From the NCBI RefSeq assembly GCF_019880365.1, contig NZ_CP082271.1:3162001-3226000 (forward strand): 64,000 nucleotides of DNA, in the 5' to 3' direction. Position numbers and translations under genes: made by a program. Origin of the DNA: Pseudomonas sp. DNDY-54 (lineage in GTDB: Bacteria > Pseudomonadota > Gammaproteobacteria > Pseudomonadales > Pseudomonadaceae). A model generated the notes under the pieces. It worked only from the letters and a program-made list of their open reading frames with translations. It did no database searches and had not been told where the DNA came from. Shown here in pieces: positions 45,457-55,089 of this stretch. Within the stretch, counting starts at the first letter, position 1. Each line of letters starts with the position of its first letter.

Positions 45457-45600
45457 CACGTCCTCCTAACCTGCAGGGCGCTCAGGCGCACCCGGAGCCT
45501 GCCGACCGAACTGGCCGGTGGAACCAGACTGAGTGACCTTGACGATTCAGACAAACGACTAGAATAGAACTATCGGTTAAACAAAATTGAAGGTCAGCCC

Positions 45601-46500
45601 ATGCCCGGAATGCCCGAACAGCTTCCCCAGTCCGCCATGCCGTTGCTGGAAATTGACGTGCTCCGCACCTTCGTCTCGATCGCTGAAACCGGTAGCTTTA
45701 CCCGCACGGCGGGCCAGATATTCCGGACCACTTCAGCCGTCAGCATGCAGATCAAGCGCCTCGAAACCATGCTCGGCTGTGCGCTGTTTATTAGAGAGGC
45801 CCGCCGCATCACCCTAACCAGCGAGGGTGAGCGCCTATTGAGCTATGCCCGCCGGCTGCTGAAACTCAATGAGGAAGCGGTAAGCGCGTTTGTCACGCCA
45901 CAGCTGAACGGCCAGGTACGTTTCGGTACGCCCGCCGATATCGGCACTCATATCTTGCCGGGGCTGCTGTCCCTTTTTGCACGAACCCATCCGGGCATCG
46001 AGGTGAACGTCTCGGTTGGGCGGAGCATCGACATGATTCAGCGCATCGACGCCGGTGAGCTGGACGTGGCGCTCATCAGTGTCGGTAACCTTGGTCAGGA
46101 CGATTCGCGCGGGGAGGTCATCCACAGCGAGCCGCTGGTCTGGGCCGGACGCGCTGGAGGCGTCGCGGTCGAGCGCGATCCGTTGCCCTTGGCGTTGTCC
46201 ACGCCTGAATGTGCGTGGCGCCGCCAAGCGCTGGATGCACTAGACAGAGCGGGACGGTCGTATCGAATCGCCTATTCCAGCGAGCAGTGCGCGGGCCAGG
46301 AAGCCGCAATGATCGCCGATCTTGCGGTGGCGCCCTACCCGTTGAGCTTGGTCAAGCCGCCGCTCAAACGCTTGGACGAAGGCGTAAGTCTCCCATCGTT
46401 GGGCGTGTACAGGATCAACCTCTTATGCGCCCCCGGCTGCAGTGAGCCCGTAGAAGTCCTTGCACGGCATGTCGTCGCAGCGTTTGCCGCCTACCACTGA
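45601..46500 (+). CDS. LysR-family transcriptional regulator
   Basis: The 299-residue protein has an N-terminal winged helix (about residues 17-75, LRTFVSIAETGSFTRTAGQIFRTTSAVSMQIKRLETMLG) and a periplasmic-binding-type effector domain (about 100-295). ATG 45601 has GAAGGTC upstream; ATG 45610 or 45637 are alternatives. A TTGACG/TAGAAT pair near 45539-45565 might be the promoter but has a 15-base gap. Likely targets are its divergent neighbour or the small DUF2905 gene just downstream; the effector is unknown. Confidence 0.88.
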   Translation: MPGMPEQLPQSAMPLLEIDVLRTFVSIAETGSFTRTAGQIFRTTSAVSMQIKRLETMLGCALFIREARRITLTSEGERLLSYARRLLKLNEEAVSAFVTPQLNGQVRFGTPADIGTHILPGLLSLFARTHPGIEVNVSVGRSIDMIQRIDAGELDVALISVGNLGQDDSRGEVIHSEPLVWAGRAGGVAVERDPLPLALSTPECAWRRQALDALDRAGRSYRIAYSSEQCAGQEAAMIADLAVAPYPLSLVKPPLKRLDEGVSLPSLGVYRINLLCAPGCSEPVEVLARHVVAAFAAYH

Positions 46501-46517
46501 ACAGAACAGGAGACGAC

Positions 46518-46727
46518 ATGGCGAAAGGGTTGATTGCCGCAGGGTTATTGCTGCTCCTGCTCGGCGTGGTGCTTCATTACGCGCCGGGCCTGTTGAGCTG
46601 GTTCGGCAAATTGCCAGGTGATATCCGCATCGAGTCGGAGCGCAGCAGAACCTTCATCCCCGTCACGTCGATGATCATCCTGAGCGTGGTGCTGACGGTT
46701 CTGCTGAATATCTTCTTCCGACGCTAG
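46518..46727 (+). CDS. DUF2905 family small membrane protein
   Basis: 69 residues, two membrane helices (about 5-23 and 46-66) around the short conserved loop WFGKLPGDIRIES, the DUF2905 signature. GGAGA precedes the ATG. It follows the LysR gene by 17 bases and is probably co-transcribed. Function unknown. Confidence 0.85.
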   Translation: MAKGLIAAGLLLLLLGVVLHYAPGLLSWFGKLPGDIRIESERSRTFIPVTSMIILSVVLTVLLNIFFRR

Positions 46728-46749
46728 CGTATTACGGAACCGCCCCGCT

Positions 46750-47496
46750 TCAGCCGCGCGCCGCCGCGGTGAGGATGAGATGCTTCATCTCCTTGACGGC
46801 CTGTTTGAAACCAACAAACAGCGCATGAGCAACAATTGCGTGCCCGATGTTCAGCTCATTGACGCCACGGATCGCCGCGATGGGCTCGGCATTGTGGTAA
46901 TGCAGACCATGACCGGCATTAACGATCAGGCCATGGCTCAGCCCAGATTCGACGCCATCGCGGATCCGAGCCAGCTCGCAGGCCCGTTCGGCCACGCCGT
47001 GCGCATCCGCATAGCGCCCGGTGTGCAATTCAATGGCCGGCGCGCCGACACGCGCAGCGGCTTCAATCTGCCGCGGGTCTGCGTCGATGAACAACGACAC
47101 CTCTGCACCGCAGGCGGCGAGTCGAATGACCGCCTCACGAATGCGCGATTCCTGACCGGCGACGTCCAGGCCGCCTTCGGTGGTGAGCTCTTGACGAGTC
47201 TCCGGGACGAGGCAGACATGCTCAGGGCGCAGCTGCTCGGCAAAAGCCAGCATCGCCTCGGTAACCCCCATTTCAAAATTCATCCGGGTCTGCAGCGCGT
47301 CCTTCATCATCAGCACGTCGCGCTCCTGGATGTGGCGGCGATCTTCGCGCAGGTGCACCGTGATCCCGTCCGCCCCCGCTTCTTCGGCATCCAGCGCAGC
47401 CTTCACGGGATCGGGATAACGGGTGCCACGTGCCTGGCGCAGGGTGGCGACATGATCGACATTGACGCCTAGCAGGATTCGATTGGCTTCAGTCAC
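46750..47496 (-). CDS. pdxJ: Pyridoxine 5'-phosphate synthase
   Basis: The 248-residue TIM barrel joins 1-deoxyxylulose 5-phosphate and 3-amino-2-oxopropyl phosphate in vitamin B6 synthesis. Motifs: LGVNVDHVATLRQARGT (start), GITVHLREDRRHI, FEMGVTEAM, VSLFIDADP, NAGHGLHYHN. The start is GTG 47496 with GGAGGT upstream, overlapping the recO stop by eight bases. Last gene of the rnc-era-recO-pdxJ run. Confidence 0.96.
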   Translation of the reverse strand: MTEANRILLGVNVDHVATLRQARGTRYPDPVKAALDAEEAGADGITVHLREDRRHIQERDVLMMKDALQTRMNFEMGVTEAMLAFAEQLRPEHVCLVPETRQELTTEGGLDVAGQESRIREAVIRLAACGAEVSLFIDADPRQIEAAARVGAPAIELHTGRYADAHGVAERACELARIRDGVESGLSHGLIVNAGHGLHYHNAEPIAAIRGVNELNIGHAIVAHALFVGFKQAVKEMKHLILTAAARG

Positions 47497-48181
47497 GCGG
47501 GACCTCCTTGATATTCATGAACAGTTCACGGCTGACCAGAGGCCGGCCACCAAGATGCGGCGCCAGGGCCTGACGCATCAATCTTTTAGCTGCTGCCAAG
47601 GCACCGGGCACGTTCCAATCGGCCTCGGCCATGGCGAGGAGTTCCGCACCGTTGAACAAGCCGGGTTGGAATAGACCCACCGGTTCCAACCCGGTATCCG
47701 GCAACAGTCGATAGAGGCACGCGCTGTCGATCGGTTTCCCCGAAATGTCCTGATCGAGGGCGAAACCGTAGCCCAACTCGGTCAACAACCGCCATTCGAA
47801 GGCTCGCAATATAGGCTCGAGCGGACGCTTCGCCGCCAGCGCAGGCAGCGTCGCGACATAATGTTCGAACATTGCGGGATGCGCGTCTTCGGCGGGCAAC
47901 AACCGGATTAATAACTCATTGAGGTACATCCCGCTGAACAGCGCATTGCCATCCAGCCAGTAGGCCAAGCCGCCGCTTTCCAGACGGGCCACCGCCTTGA
48001 GATCGCTACGCCCGCGAAACTCAACCTCGAGCGGTACGAACGGCCTCGCCAGGGTTCCGGCCTTGCCTCGTGCGCCGCGAAGGACGGCGCGCAGCCTTCC
48101 TTCGGGTGTAAAGAAATCCACCAGCGCGCTGCTCTCGCGGTACGGCCGGCTGTGCAGAACAAAGGCGGATTGTGAAGTCAT
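47489..48181 (-). CDS. recO: DNA repair protein RecO
   Basis: RecO helps load RecA at gaps with RecR. 230 residues from ATG 48181 (MTSQSAFVLHSRPYRESSALVDFFTPEGR), the family N-terminus with its OB fold (residues 1-80); the frame is open to 48244 without support. The helical C-terminal part includes LLTELGYGFALD. Overlaps pdxJ by eight bases and is 99 bases downstream of era. Confidence 0.95.
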   Translation of the reverse strand: MTSQSAFVLHSRPYRESSALVDFFTPEGRLRAVLRGARGKAGTLARPFVPLEVEFRGRSDLKAVARLESGGLAYWLDGNALFSGMYLNELLIRLLPAEDAHPAMFEHYVATLPALAAKRPLEPILRAFEWRLLTELGYGFALDQDISGKPIDSACLYRLLPDTGLEPVGLFQPGLFNGAELLAMAEADWNVPGALAAAKRLMRQALAPHLGGRPLVSRELFMNIKEVPRD

Positions 48182-48280
48182 CAGATGGCCAAACCCCACC
48201 AAGCCGGCTGTCGCCCATACGTCAATCGCGACCTGTGGCTGCAACTAACCATCGGGTGGAGCTAAAGGAAGCGTCGGTCG

Positions 48281-49198
48281 TTAGCTATAGCCCAGCGAAT
48301 GCAGCGCCCGCTCGTCATCGGACCAACCGCTCTTCACCTTGACCCAGAGATTGAGCATGACCTTGGAATCGAACAGCACTTCCATGTCCTTACGGGCTTC
48401 TTGGCCAATGCGTTTAATGCGCTCGCCTTTGTCGCCAATGATGATCTTCTTCTGACCATCACGTTCGACCAGAATCAGCGCATGGATATGCAGAACATGC
48501 CCTTGCTGCTTGAAGTCTTCGATCTCGACGGTGATCTGATACGGCACTTCAGCGCCCAGCTGGCGCATGATCTTTTCGCGCACCAGCTCGGCTGCAAGAA
48601 AACGGCTGCTGCGATCGGTGATCTGATCTTCCGGGAAGAAGTGATCGCCTTCGGGCAGATGGGACGCGACTAGCTTCTCGAACACGTCCAGATTCTGCCC
48701 GTGCTGGGCGGAAATCGGCACGATTTCAGCTTTCGGAAGCTGCTGTGCAAGCCATTCGAAATGGGGCAGCAGCTCGCCCTTGTCTTCCACTCGATCAGTC
48801 TTGTTGACGGCAATGATCACCGGACCTTCAACATACTGAATGCGTTCCAGCACCAGTTGGTCTTCATCGGACCAACGGGTACGGTCAACCACGAATACAA
48901 CGACATCGACGTCCTTGAGGGCCGAGGATGCCGTGCGATTCATATAGCGGTTAAGTGCGGTCTCGCCGTTTTTATGCAGGCCGGGCGTATCGACATAGAC
49001 CGCCTGAACAGCGCCCTCGGTCTTTATCCCCAGCATGTTGTGACGCGTAGTCTGTGGTTTGCGCGAGGTGATCGCGAGTTTCTGCCCGAGCACGTGATTG
49101 AGTAACGTCGATTTGCCGACGTTTGGACGACCGACAATCGCAACGTATCCGCAGCGGCTTACTGCGTCGTCCTGCTGGTGTTCATCAGTCATGTCCAT
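48281..49198 (-). CDS. era: Ribosome-assembly GTPase Era
   Basis: The GTPase domain has G1 GRPNVGKST, G3 DTPGLH and G4 NKTD; the C-terminal KH domain (about residues 210-300) has IIIGDKGERIKRIG, binding the 3' end of 16S rRNA. The start is chosen at ATG 49198 (MDMTDEHQQ), with ATG 49192 also possible; the longer frame to 49264 is inside rnc. It overlaps the end of rnc by 14 bases, indicating coupled translation. Confidence 0.96.
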   Translation of the reverse strand: MDMTDEHQQDDAVSRCGYVAIVGRPNVGKSTLLNHVLGQKLAITSRKPQTTRHNMLGIKTEGAVQAVYVDTPGLHKNGETALNRYMNRTASSALKDVDVVVFVVDRTRWSDEDQLVLERIQYVEGPVIIAVNKTDRVEDKGELLPHFEWLAQQLPKAEIVPISAQHGQNLDVFEKLVASHLPEGDHFFPEDQITDRSSRFLAAELVREKIMRQLGAEVPYQITVEIEDFKQQGHVLHIHALILVERDGQKKIIIGDKGERIKRIGQEARKDMEVLFDSKVMLNLWVKVKSGWSDDERALHSLGYS

Positions 49199-49874
49199 TC
49201 TCCACGCCCAATGCGATAAGTGCCGAAGCAGCGGCAACCTGTTCGGCGATACGCCGGCTGGCACCTTGCCCTTGCGTTTTCTCGTTCAGCAGCGCGATCT
49301 GACACTCCACGAAAAACGTCCGGCAGTGCGGCTCACCTTGAATTGCCACCACTTCGTATTTCGGCAGTTCGCACGCGCGTGACTGCAGGAACTCTTGCAG
49401 GCGGGTCTTCGGATCCTTGTTGGTGTCGACCAGCGTCAGCCCGTCCAGTTCGTTGGCGAGCCAGGCGAGTACACGGTCGCGCGCACTCTCCATACCGCTA
49501 TCGAGATAAATCGCACCTATAAGCGCTTCCAGCGTGTCAGCCAGAATGGATTCACGCCGAAAACCACCGCTCTTCAGTTCGCCCGACCCCAGTCGGAGGT
49601 ATTCGCCGAGCTCGAAACCACGGGCCAGGACCGCGAGGGTCTCTCCTTTGACGAGACGCGCCCGCAGCCGGGAAAGCTGCCCTTCCTTGGCTTGCGGAAA
49701 GTGGTTGAACAGCGCCTCGCCGGCAATGAAGTTGAGGATCGCATCGCCAAGGAACTCAAGCCGTTCATTGTTGCGTCCGGCATAGCTGCGATGCGTCAGG
49801 GCCAGGAGCATCAGCTCCTGGTCCTTGAATTGGTAACCGAGCCTACGCTCGAGACGGGCTAACGAAGTGCTCAC
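49185..49874 (-). CDS. rnc: Ribonuclease III
   Basis: The 229-residue enzyme processes rRNA and double-stranded RNA. The signature ERLEFLGDAIL near residue 40, the second acid patch around DTLEALIGAIYLD, and the C-terminal double-stranded-RNA-binding domain (about 158-225) are all present. It starts with GTG at 49874, with AAGGA upstream, overlapping the stop of the DUF4845 gene as GTGA. Confidence 0.96.
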   Translation of the reverse strand: MSTSLARLERRLGYQFKDQELMLLALTHRSYAGRNNERLEFLGDAILNFIAGEALFNHFPQAKEGQLSRLRARLVKGETLAVLARGFELGEYLRLGSGELKSGGFRRESILADTLEALIGAIYLDSGMESARDRVLAWLANELDGLTLVDTNKDPKTRLQEFLQSRACELPKYEVVAIQGEPHCRTFFVECQIALLNEKTQGQGASRRIAEQVAAASALIALGVENGHD

Positions 49875-50248
49875 GGCATCCTTAGGCGATATTCTTTGTC
49901 GAAGTTCGCCACCAGATCGAGGTTACGGATCAGGGGCTCGCGTTTTTCGTAATCCAGATGGACCTTGAACTCATTATTCTCGATGACGACTTTCAGCGCC
50001 TCCTCAAGATTGAGGTCGCGAATGCCATTTACATCCATCCCTTTGCGGACGTGGCTGTAGAAGTCTCGAACGGTACGGACTTCCATCGACTTGTCACTTT
50101 CCACTCCGCTAATGATCTTGTCCATGGACATATAGTCGAAATAATGCGGCAACATCTTGAATGCAGTACTGGCGAAGAATGCCACCAGCGCGAGCACCAT
50201 GATCCAGCTCAGCATGGACAGCCCTTTTTGCGAACGAGCAAAACTCAT
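49871..50248 (-). CDS. DUF4845 single-pass membrane protein
   Basis: 125 residues from ATG 50248 with GAGG upstream. It has one membrane helix (about 10-30, SMLSWIMVLALVAFFASTAFKML) after a pilin-like short basic start (SFARSQKGL), then a soluble part (KIISGVESDKSMEVRTVRDFYS and LEEALKVVIENNEFKVHLDYEKREPL). DUF4845 genes lie between lepB and rnc in many gammaproteobacteria. Function unknown; the coupling to rnc may matter for expression only. Confidence 0.85.
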   Translation of the reverse strand: MSFARSQKGLSMLSWIMVLALVAFFASTAFKMLPHYFDYMSMDKIISGVESDKSMEVRTVRDFYSHVRKGMDVNGIRDLNLEEALKVVIENNEFKVHLDYEKREPLIRNLDLVANFDKEYRLRMP

Positions 50249-50337
50249 GTCGACCTCTATGTCGTACGTTACCCACCGATCGGGGCCGCTCAAATATAAC
50301 GGGGCGGCCCGGCGGAACCAGGCCCTGATTCACAGAC

Positions 50338-51195
50338 TCAGTGAATCAGACCAACCCGGGAGAAATGTGGAAGATTGCTGAACTTCGGATCCGGCCAGCT
50401 CATCCATACCGCGAACGCCTTGCCGACGATATTGCGGTCCGGAACCATGCCGGCAAGCTCCGCTGGAATTGCCGCGTCTTGCCAGTAACGGCTGTCGTTG
50501 GAGTTATCGCGGTTGTCGCCCATCATGAAGTAGTGACCTTCCGGGACGCGCCATTCGCGGTCAGGCTCGACTCGATACCGACCCATCTCTTTTCGAATCA
50601 GGTGCTCGACCTCACCCAGCTTCTCTCGGTACAGCTTGGCACTACCCAGGCTTCCCGGCTCCTCGCCGATCAGCACCTCGGGTACCGGCTTACCGTTGAC
50701 GCTGAGCCGCTTGTCGCTGCTGTACCGAACCACATCACCCGGCAAACCAACGACACGCTTGATGTAATTGATGTTCGGATCGCTTGGGTAGCGAAACACC
50801 ATGACGTCGCCGCGCTTCGGATCGCTGACCTCAATGACTTTAGTGTCTACAACCGGCAGACGAATGCCGTAGGCGAATTTGTTGACCAGAATGAAATCGC
50901 CCACTTCCAGTGTCGGGATCATGGAACCAGACGGGATTTGGAACGGCTCAATAAGGAAGGAGCGCAGGACCAGAACAATCGCCAGCACCGGAAAGAACGA
51001 TTTGCCGTATTCGATCAGAACCGGCTCCTTGTTCAAGGCGTCCAGTGTCGATTGATCAGGCTCGCCCGCGGTACGCCCTTCATAATTGGCGATCGCAGCC
51101 CGGCGGCGTGGCGCAAAGAACACCACATCGATAAGCGTCAGAAAACCACACACCGCAACGGCAATAACCAGCAACAGCGGAAAATTGATCGACAT
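50338..51195 (-). CDS. lepB: Signal peptidase I
   Basis: The 285-residue enzyme is anchored by N-terminal helices (about 5-25 and 60-78). The catalytic serine is in PSGSMIPTLEVGDFILVNKFAYG (near residue 90) and the lysine in NINYIKRVVGLPGD (near 146); the later box is YFMMGDNRDNSNDSR. It removes signal peptides after export. Its ATG shares a base with the lepA stop (TGATG). Confidence 0.97.
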   Translation of the reverse strand: MSINFPLLLVIAVAVCGFLTLIDVVFFAPRRRAAIANYEGRTAGEPDQSTLDALNKEPVLIEYGKSFFPVLAIVLVLRSFLIEPFQIPSGSMIPTLEVGDFILVNKFAYGIRLPVVDTKVIEVSDPKRGDVMVFRYPSDPNINYIKRVVGLPGDVVRYSSDKRLSVNGKPVPEVLIGEEPGSLGSAKLYREKLGEVEHLIRKEMGRYRVEPDREWRVPEGHYFMMGDNRDNSNDSRYWQDAAIPAELAGMVPDRNIVGKAFAVWMSWPDPKFSNLPHFSRVGLIH

Positions 51196-52994
51196 CAGCT
51201 ATCTACCTTCAACACCGCCAGGAACGCTTCTTGCGGAATCTCTACGTTGCCAACCTGCTTCATTCGCTTCTTGCCCGCTTTCTGCTTTTCGAGAAGCTTG
51301 CGCTTGCGGCTTACATCACCACCATAGCACTTCGCCAGAACGTTCTTGCGCAACGCCTTGACGGTGCTTCGAGCGACGATTTGGCCGCCGATGGCAGCCT
51401 GAATAGCCACGTCGAACATCTGGCGAGGAATGAGCTCCTTCATTTTCTCGACCAACATGCGGCCTTTGTAGTGCGCGTTGTCGCGGTGAACGATCAGCGC
51501 CAGCGCATCTACTTTTTCGCCATTGATCAAGATATCCAGACGGGTCAGATTCGCCGATTGGAAGCACTCGAAGCTGTAGTCCAGCGAAGCGTAGCCACGG
51601 CTGACAGACTTCAGGCGATCAAAGAAGTCCAAAACCACTTCGCTCATCGGCAGGTCGTAGCGCACCTGGACCTGAGACCCGAGGAACTGGAGGTCCTTCT
51701 GCACGCCGCGCTTCTCGATACACAGAGTAATAACGCTACCCAAGTGCTCCTGAGGTACCAAAATATTGGCCCTGACGATGGGCTCTCGCATGTCTTCGAT
51801 CGAGGACAGATCGGGTAGTTTGGATGGACTGTCGACGTAAAGCGTCTCGCCGTTCTTGAGCGCCAACTCGTAGACCACCGTGGGTGCGGTGGTGATGAGA
51901 TCCAGGTCATATTCGCGTTCCAAACGCTCCTGAATGATCTCCATGTGCAGCATGCCAAGGAAACCTATGCGGAAACCAAAGCCTAGTGCATCAGAGCTTT
52001 CCGGTTCGTACTGCAGCGCGGCATCGTTCAGGGTGAGTTTCTGAAGCGCTTCGCGGAAATCTTCGAAATCGTCCGAGCTGACCGGGAACAATCCGGCATA
52101 GACCTGTGGCTTGACGCGTTTGAAGCCGGGCAGCATTTCCACGTCCGGGGTGTTGAACAGTGTCAGGGTGTCACCGACCGGGGCACCGTGAATGTCCTTG
52201 ATCCCAGCGATAATGAAGCCTACTTCGCCGGCTTTCAGGTCCGCCGTACTGCTGTGTTTAGGGTTGAACACGCCAACACTGTCGACTTGATGGGTCTTGC
52301 CGGTCGACTTGACCAGAACCTTGTCGCCTTTCTTGATCCGACCATGGCGAACCCGTACAAGCGAAACCACACCAAGATAATTGTCGAACCAGGAATCAAT
52401 GATCAGGGCTTGTAGCGGCGCATCGATCTCGCCCGTGGGCGGTGGGATTACCTGCACCAGCCGCTCAAGAACATCGTCGACACCCATGCCGCTTTTAGCG
52501 CTGCACGCCACCGCATCGGTGGCATCAATACCAATGATGTGCTCGATTTCGTCTTTGACTTTATCGGGATCGGCCTGCGGCAAATCCATCTTGTTCAGTA
52601 CCGGCATGACCTCCAGGCCCTGCTCGATAGCCGTATAGCAGTTGGCGACAGACTGCGCCTCGACACCCTGACCTGCGTCGACAACCAACAGCGCACCTTC
52701 ACAAGCCGCCAGTGAACGGCTGACCTCATAGGTGAAGTCAACATGTCCGGGGGTATCAATAAAATTCAGCTGGTACGTTTTACCGTCCCGGGCTTTGTAA
52801 TACAGCGTTACGCTGTGCGCCTTGATAGTGATGCCACGCTCACGCTCAAGGTCCATCGAATCCAGCACCTGCGCGTTCATCTCACGTTCGGTCAGGCCGC
52901 CGCACATTTGGATGAAACGATCAGCCAAGGTCGACTTGCCATGATCGATGTGCGCGATGATGGAGAAATTGCGGATATGACTCAGGTCGCTCAC
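51195..52994 (-). CDS. lepA: Elongation factor 4 (LepA)
   Basis: The 599-residue ribosomal GTPase shows G1 AHIDHGKSTLADR, G3 DTPGHVDF, G4 NKMDLP, EF-G-like domains, and the C-terminal LepA-specific domain (GGDVSRKRKLLEKQKAGKKRMK). It remodels stalled ribosomes and affects initiation and assembly. It is followed at once by lepB. The upstream mucD terminator shows that lepA has its own promoter in the gap 52995-53150. Confidence 0.97.
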   Translation of the reverse strand: MSDLSHIRNFSIIAHIDHGKSTLADRFIQMCGGLTEREMNAQVLDSMDLERERGITIKAHSVTLYYKARDGKTYQLNFIDTPGHVDFTYEVSRSLAACEGALLVVDAGQGVEAQSVANCYTAIEQGLEVMPVLNKMDLPQADPDKVKDEIEHIIGIDATDAVACSAKSGMGVDDVLERLVQVIPPPTGEIDAPLQALIIDSWFDNYLGVVSLVRVRHGRIKKGDKVLVKSTGKTHQVDSVGVFNPKHSSTADLKAGEVGFIIAGIKDIHGAPVGDTLTLFNTPDVEMLPGFKRVKPQVYAGLFPVSSDDFEDFREALQKLTLNDAALQYEPESSDALGFGFRIGFLGMLHMEIIQERLEREYDLDLITTAPTVVYELALKNGETLYVDSPSKLPDLSSIEDMREPIVRANILVPQEHLGSVITLCIEKRGVQKDLQFLGSQVQVRYDLPMSEVVLDFFDRLKSVSRGYASLDYSFECFQSANLTRLDILINGEKVDALALIVHRDNAHYKGRMLVEKMKELIPRQMFDVAIQAAIGGQIVARSTVKALRKNVLAKCYGGDVSRKRKLLEKQKAGKKRMKQVGNVEIPQEAFLAVLKVDS

Positions 52995-53152
52995 AGCTAA
53001 ACACTCGAATAAGCCGCAGGCAGATTGCCCGCTGAAAATAGCCGCAAAGTGTACCTGATAGGTCTATTCAGCGCCACGCTGCGCCCTGGAACCGATTTTT
53101 GCACCCCAGTTGCCCGCAACACAGCGCCACCATTGGTGGTTCAAACAAAACA

Positions 53153-53173
53153 AAAGCGGCCACAGGCCGCTTT
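53153..53173 (-). terminator. Terminator of the algU-mucABCD operon
   Basis: AAAGCGGCC (53153-53161), loop ACA, and GGCCGCTTT (53165-53173). On the minus strand it is followed by a T-rich stretch (TTTGTTTTGTTTG), 18 bases past the mucD stop. Confidence 0.88.
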
Positions 53174-53191
53174 GTTTATCTACTGAATGAT

Positions 53192-54607
53192 TTATTCAGC
53201 AAGCTTGAATGTTATGAAGCTCGCTCGCCCCTGACGCAACACGCGCATCGAAACCGACCGATTCTTGGGTAACTGCTCTGCAACGCGACCAAATGTCGAG
53301 ACCGACTCAATCGCTTGATTGTTCAAATGGGTAATTACATCACCCGGCCGAAGACCGATCATTGCTGCCGGACCGCTCAACACTTCGGTAATCACGACGC
53401 CGCCGGGCAAGTCGAGACTGCGCTTCTGCTCAGCGGTCAGTTCCGAAACTTTTACGCCGAGCCTATTGCTGCTCTTCTCGGCGCGGCCCGAAGTTGCCGC
53501 TATCTCCTCGCCTTCTTCCGGCAAAGCGCCGATCTGGACGGTTAGCTCCTCGCGCTCTCCTTCACGGACGATGCCAAGCTCGGCCTTAGTGTTCGGCTTG
53601 ATTGCGCCGATCAGGTGGGGCAGATCAGCTGACATATCAATCGTGTTCCCGTTTACGCTGAGAATTACGTCACCGACTCGAAGCCCACCTTTAGCGGCAG
53701 GCCCGCCGTCCATCACCTGCGCCACCAGCGCGCCCGCAGGGCGGTCAAGCCCGAAAGATTCGGCTAAGTCCCGGTTGACCTCCTGAATCACTACTCCGAG
53801 CCAGCCACGACTGACCTTGCCTTCGGTACGTAACTGATCAGCGACGTCCATAGCGACATCGATTGGAATGGCGAACGAGAGCCCCATGAACCCACCCGAG
53901 CGGGTGAATATCTGAGAGTTGATGCCTACCACTTCGCCCTGAAGATTAAACAGCGGCCCGCCGGAGTTACCTGGATTGATGGCAACATCAGTCTGGATGA
54001 AGGGAACGTAGCTTTCGTTTGGAAGGTTACGGCCCGTTGCACTGACGATTCCCGCCGTTACGGTATGGTCAAAGCCAAACGGTGAGCCAATCGCTAGTAC
54101 CCACTCACCAGTTTTTAGAGTACTGGATTCACCAAGCTTGACGGTCGGCAGCCCCGTGGCCTCGACTTTCAGCAAGGCCACGTCGGTGCGGGGATCTGCA
54201 CCGACCAGCGTGGCTTCAAGCTCACTGCGATCAGGCAGGCGGACAATTATTTCAGCAGCATCGGCAACCACGTGATTGTTGGTCAGTACGTAGCCATCCG
54301 CCGATATGATGAAGCCTGAGCCCAGAGACTGCGCTTCACGCTGCTGACCTCCCTCCGGCATGCCTGGAATGCCGTGCTCGAAAAATTCACGAAAGATTGG
54401 CGGCAGCCCTTCAAGGTCCGGTATGGGCGGGTGCGCGCCGCGGGCAGAGACTTTTTGCTTGGTGCTGATATTGATAACAGCAGGCGAGGCGCTTTCAACC
54501 AAGGGCGTAAAATCAGGCAGTTGTGCGCTGGCCACCGAGACGTGCGCCAAGCAATACAACGAAGCCAGAAAACCGAAGCAGCTATTCCGTGAAATCTTCA
54601 AATGCAT
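53192..54607 (-). CDS. mucD: Periplasmic serine protease MucD (HtrA type)
   Basis: 471 residues: signal peptide (about 1-28), trypsin-like domain with the triad in NNHVVAD (His), DPRTDVALLKV (Asp) and NPGNSGGPLFN (Ser), then two PDZ domains (about 260-350 and 375-465). It destroys misfolded envelope proteins and so dampens AlgU activation. Last gene of the operon, 35 bases after mucC. Confidence 0.96.
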   Translation of the reverse strand: MHLKISRNSCFGFLASLYCLAHVSVASAQLPDFTPLVESASPAVINISTKQKVSARGAHPPIPDLEGLPPIFREFFEHGIPGMPEGGQQREAQSLGSGFIISADGYVLTNNHVVADAAEIIVRLPDRSELEATLVGADPRTDVALLKVEATGLPTVKLGESSTLKTGEWVLAIGSPFGFDHTVTAGIVSATGRNLPNESYVPFIQTDVAINPGNSGGPLFNLQGEVVGINSQIFTRSGGFMGLSFAIPIDVAMDVADQLRTEGKVSRGWLGVVIQEVNRDLAESFGLDRPAGALVAQVMDGGPAAKGGLRVGDVILSVNGNTIDMSADLPHLIGAIKPNTKAELGIVREGEREELTVQIGALPEEGEEIAATSGRAEKSSNRLGVKVSELTAEQKRSLDLPGGVVITEVLSGPAAMIGLRPGDVITHLNNQAIESVSTFGRVAEQLPKNRSVSMRVLRQGRASFITFKLAE

Positions 54608-54642
54608 TCTCCCTCGACGAAAACAAACCGGCCTTGGTTACG

Positions 54643-55089
54643 TCACCCCTCAGTCGCCAGCATTGCTCGCAGCACAATCGGCTGCAAGCCCGGGTCGCCT
54701 GCGGTCTGCTGGCTACGCTTCCTTACGATAAGCCACGCCACCACAAAACCGGCAATTCCCGAAAGCATCACATAAGGCTCTACAGCCGACAATTTGGACG
54801 CAACTAATGCAGAGGCGAACAGGACGATAAGCGGAAAAAGATAAACAAGTATCGCGCCGCGCAACAACACGCTCTCGCGGATGCCAACAATGACCGGGTC
54901 GCCGACGGCAAGATTGAGGTCGGAAAGAGCGCGAATCAATCCACGCCGCTCACGAACCCCGAGCCGATCCATCAGGCCCTGGCCACAGCCATTCCTTGCA
55001 GAACAGCCGGAGCAGGTGCTGACGCGTTGCGTCTCGACCCAAACTGCCCCGGGCTCGACTGCAACCACGCGGCCAGGCTCTTCGATCAT
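54643..55089 (-). CDS. mucC: RseC/MucC family membrane protein
   Basis: The 148-residue protein has the N-terminal cysteine cluster CSGCSARNGCGQG (about residues 26-38), two membrane helices (about 78-98 and 104-122) and a short cytoplasmic tail, as in RseC. It has a minor or conditional effect on the sigma factor; relatives also link to reducing systems such as Rsx/Rnf. It overlaps the mucB stop by four bases (ATGA). Confidence 0.92.
   Translation of the reverse strand: MIEEPGRVVAVEPGAVWVETQRVSTCSGCSARNGCGQGLMDRLGVRERRGLIRALSDLNLAVGDPVIVGIRESVLLRGAILVYLFPLIVLFASALVASKLSAVEPYVMLSGIAGFVVAWLIVRKRSQQTAGDPGLQPIVLRAMLATEG

Noticed and set aside
45539..45565. TTGACG/TAGAAT promoter for the LysR gene.
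   Set aside because: The spacing is 15 bases, below the usual 16-18, so it is mentioned but not called as a feature.
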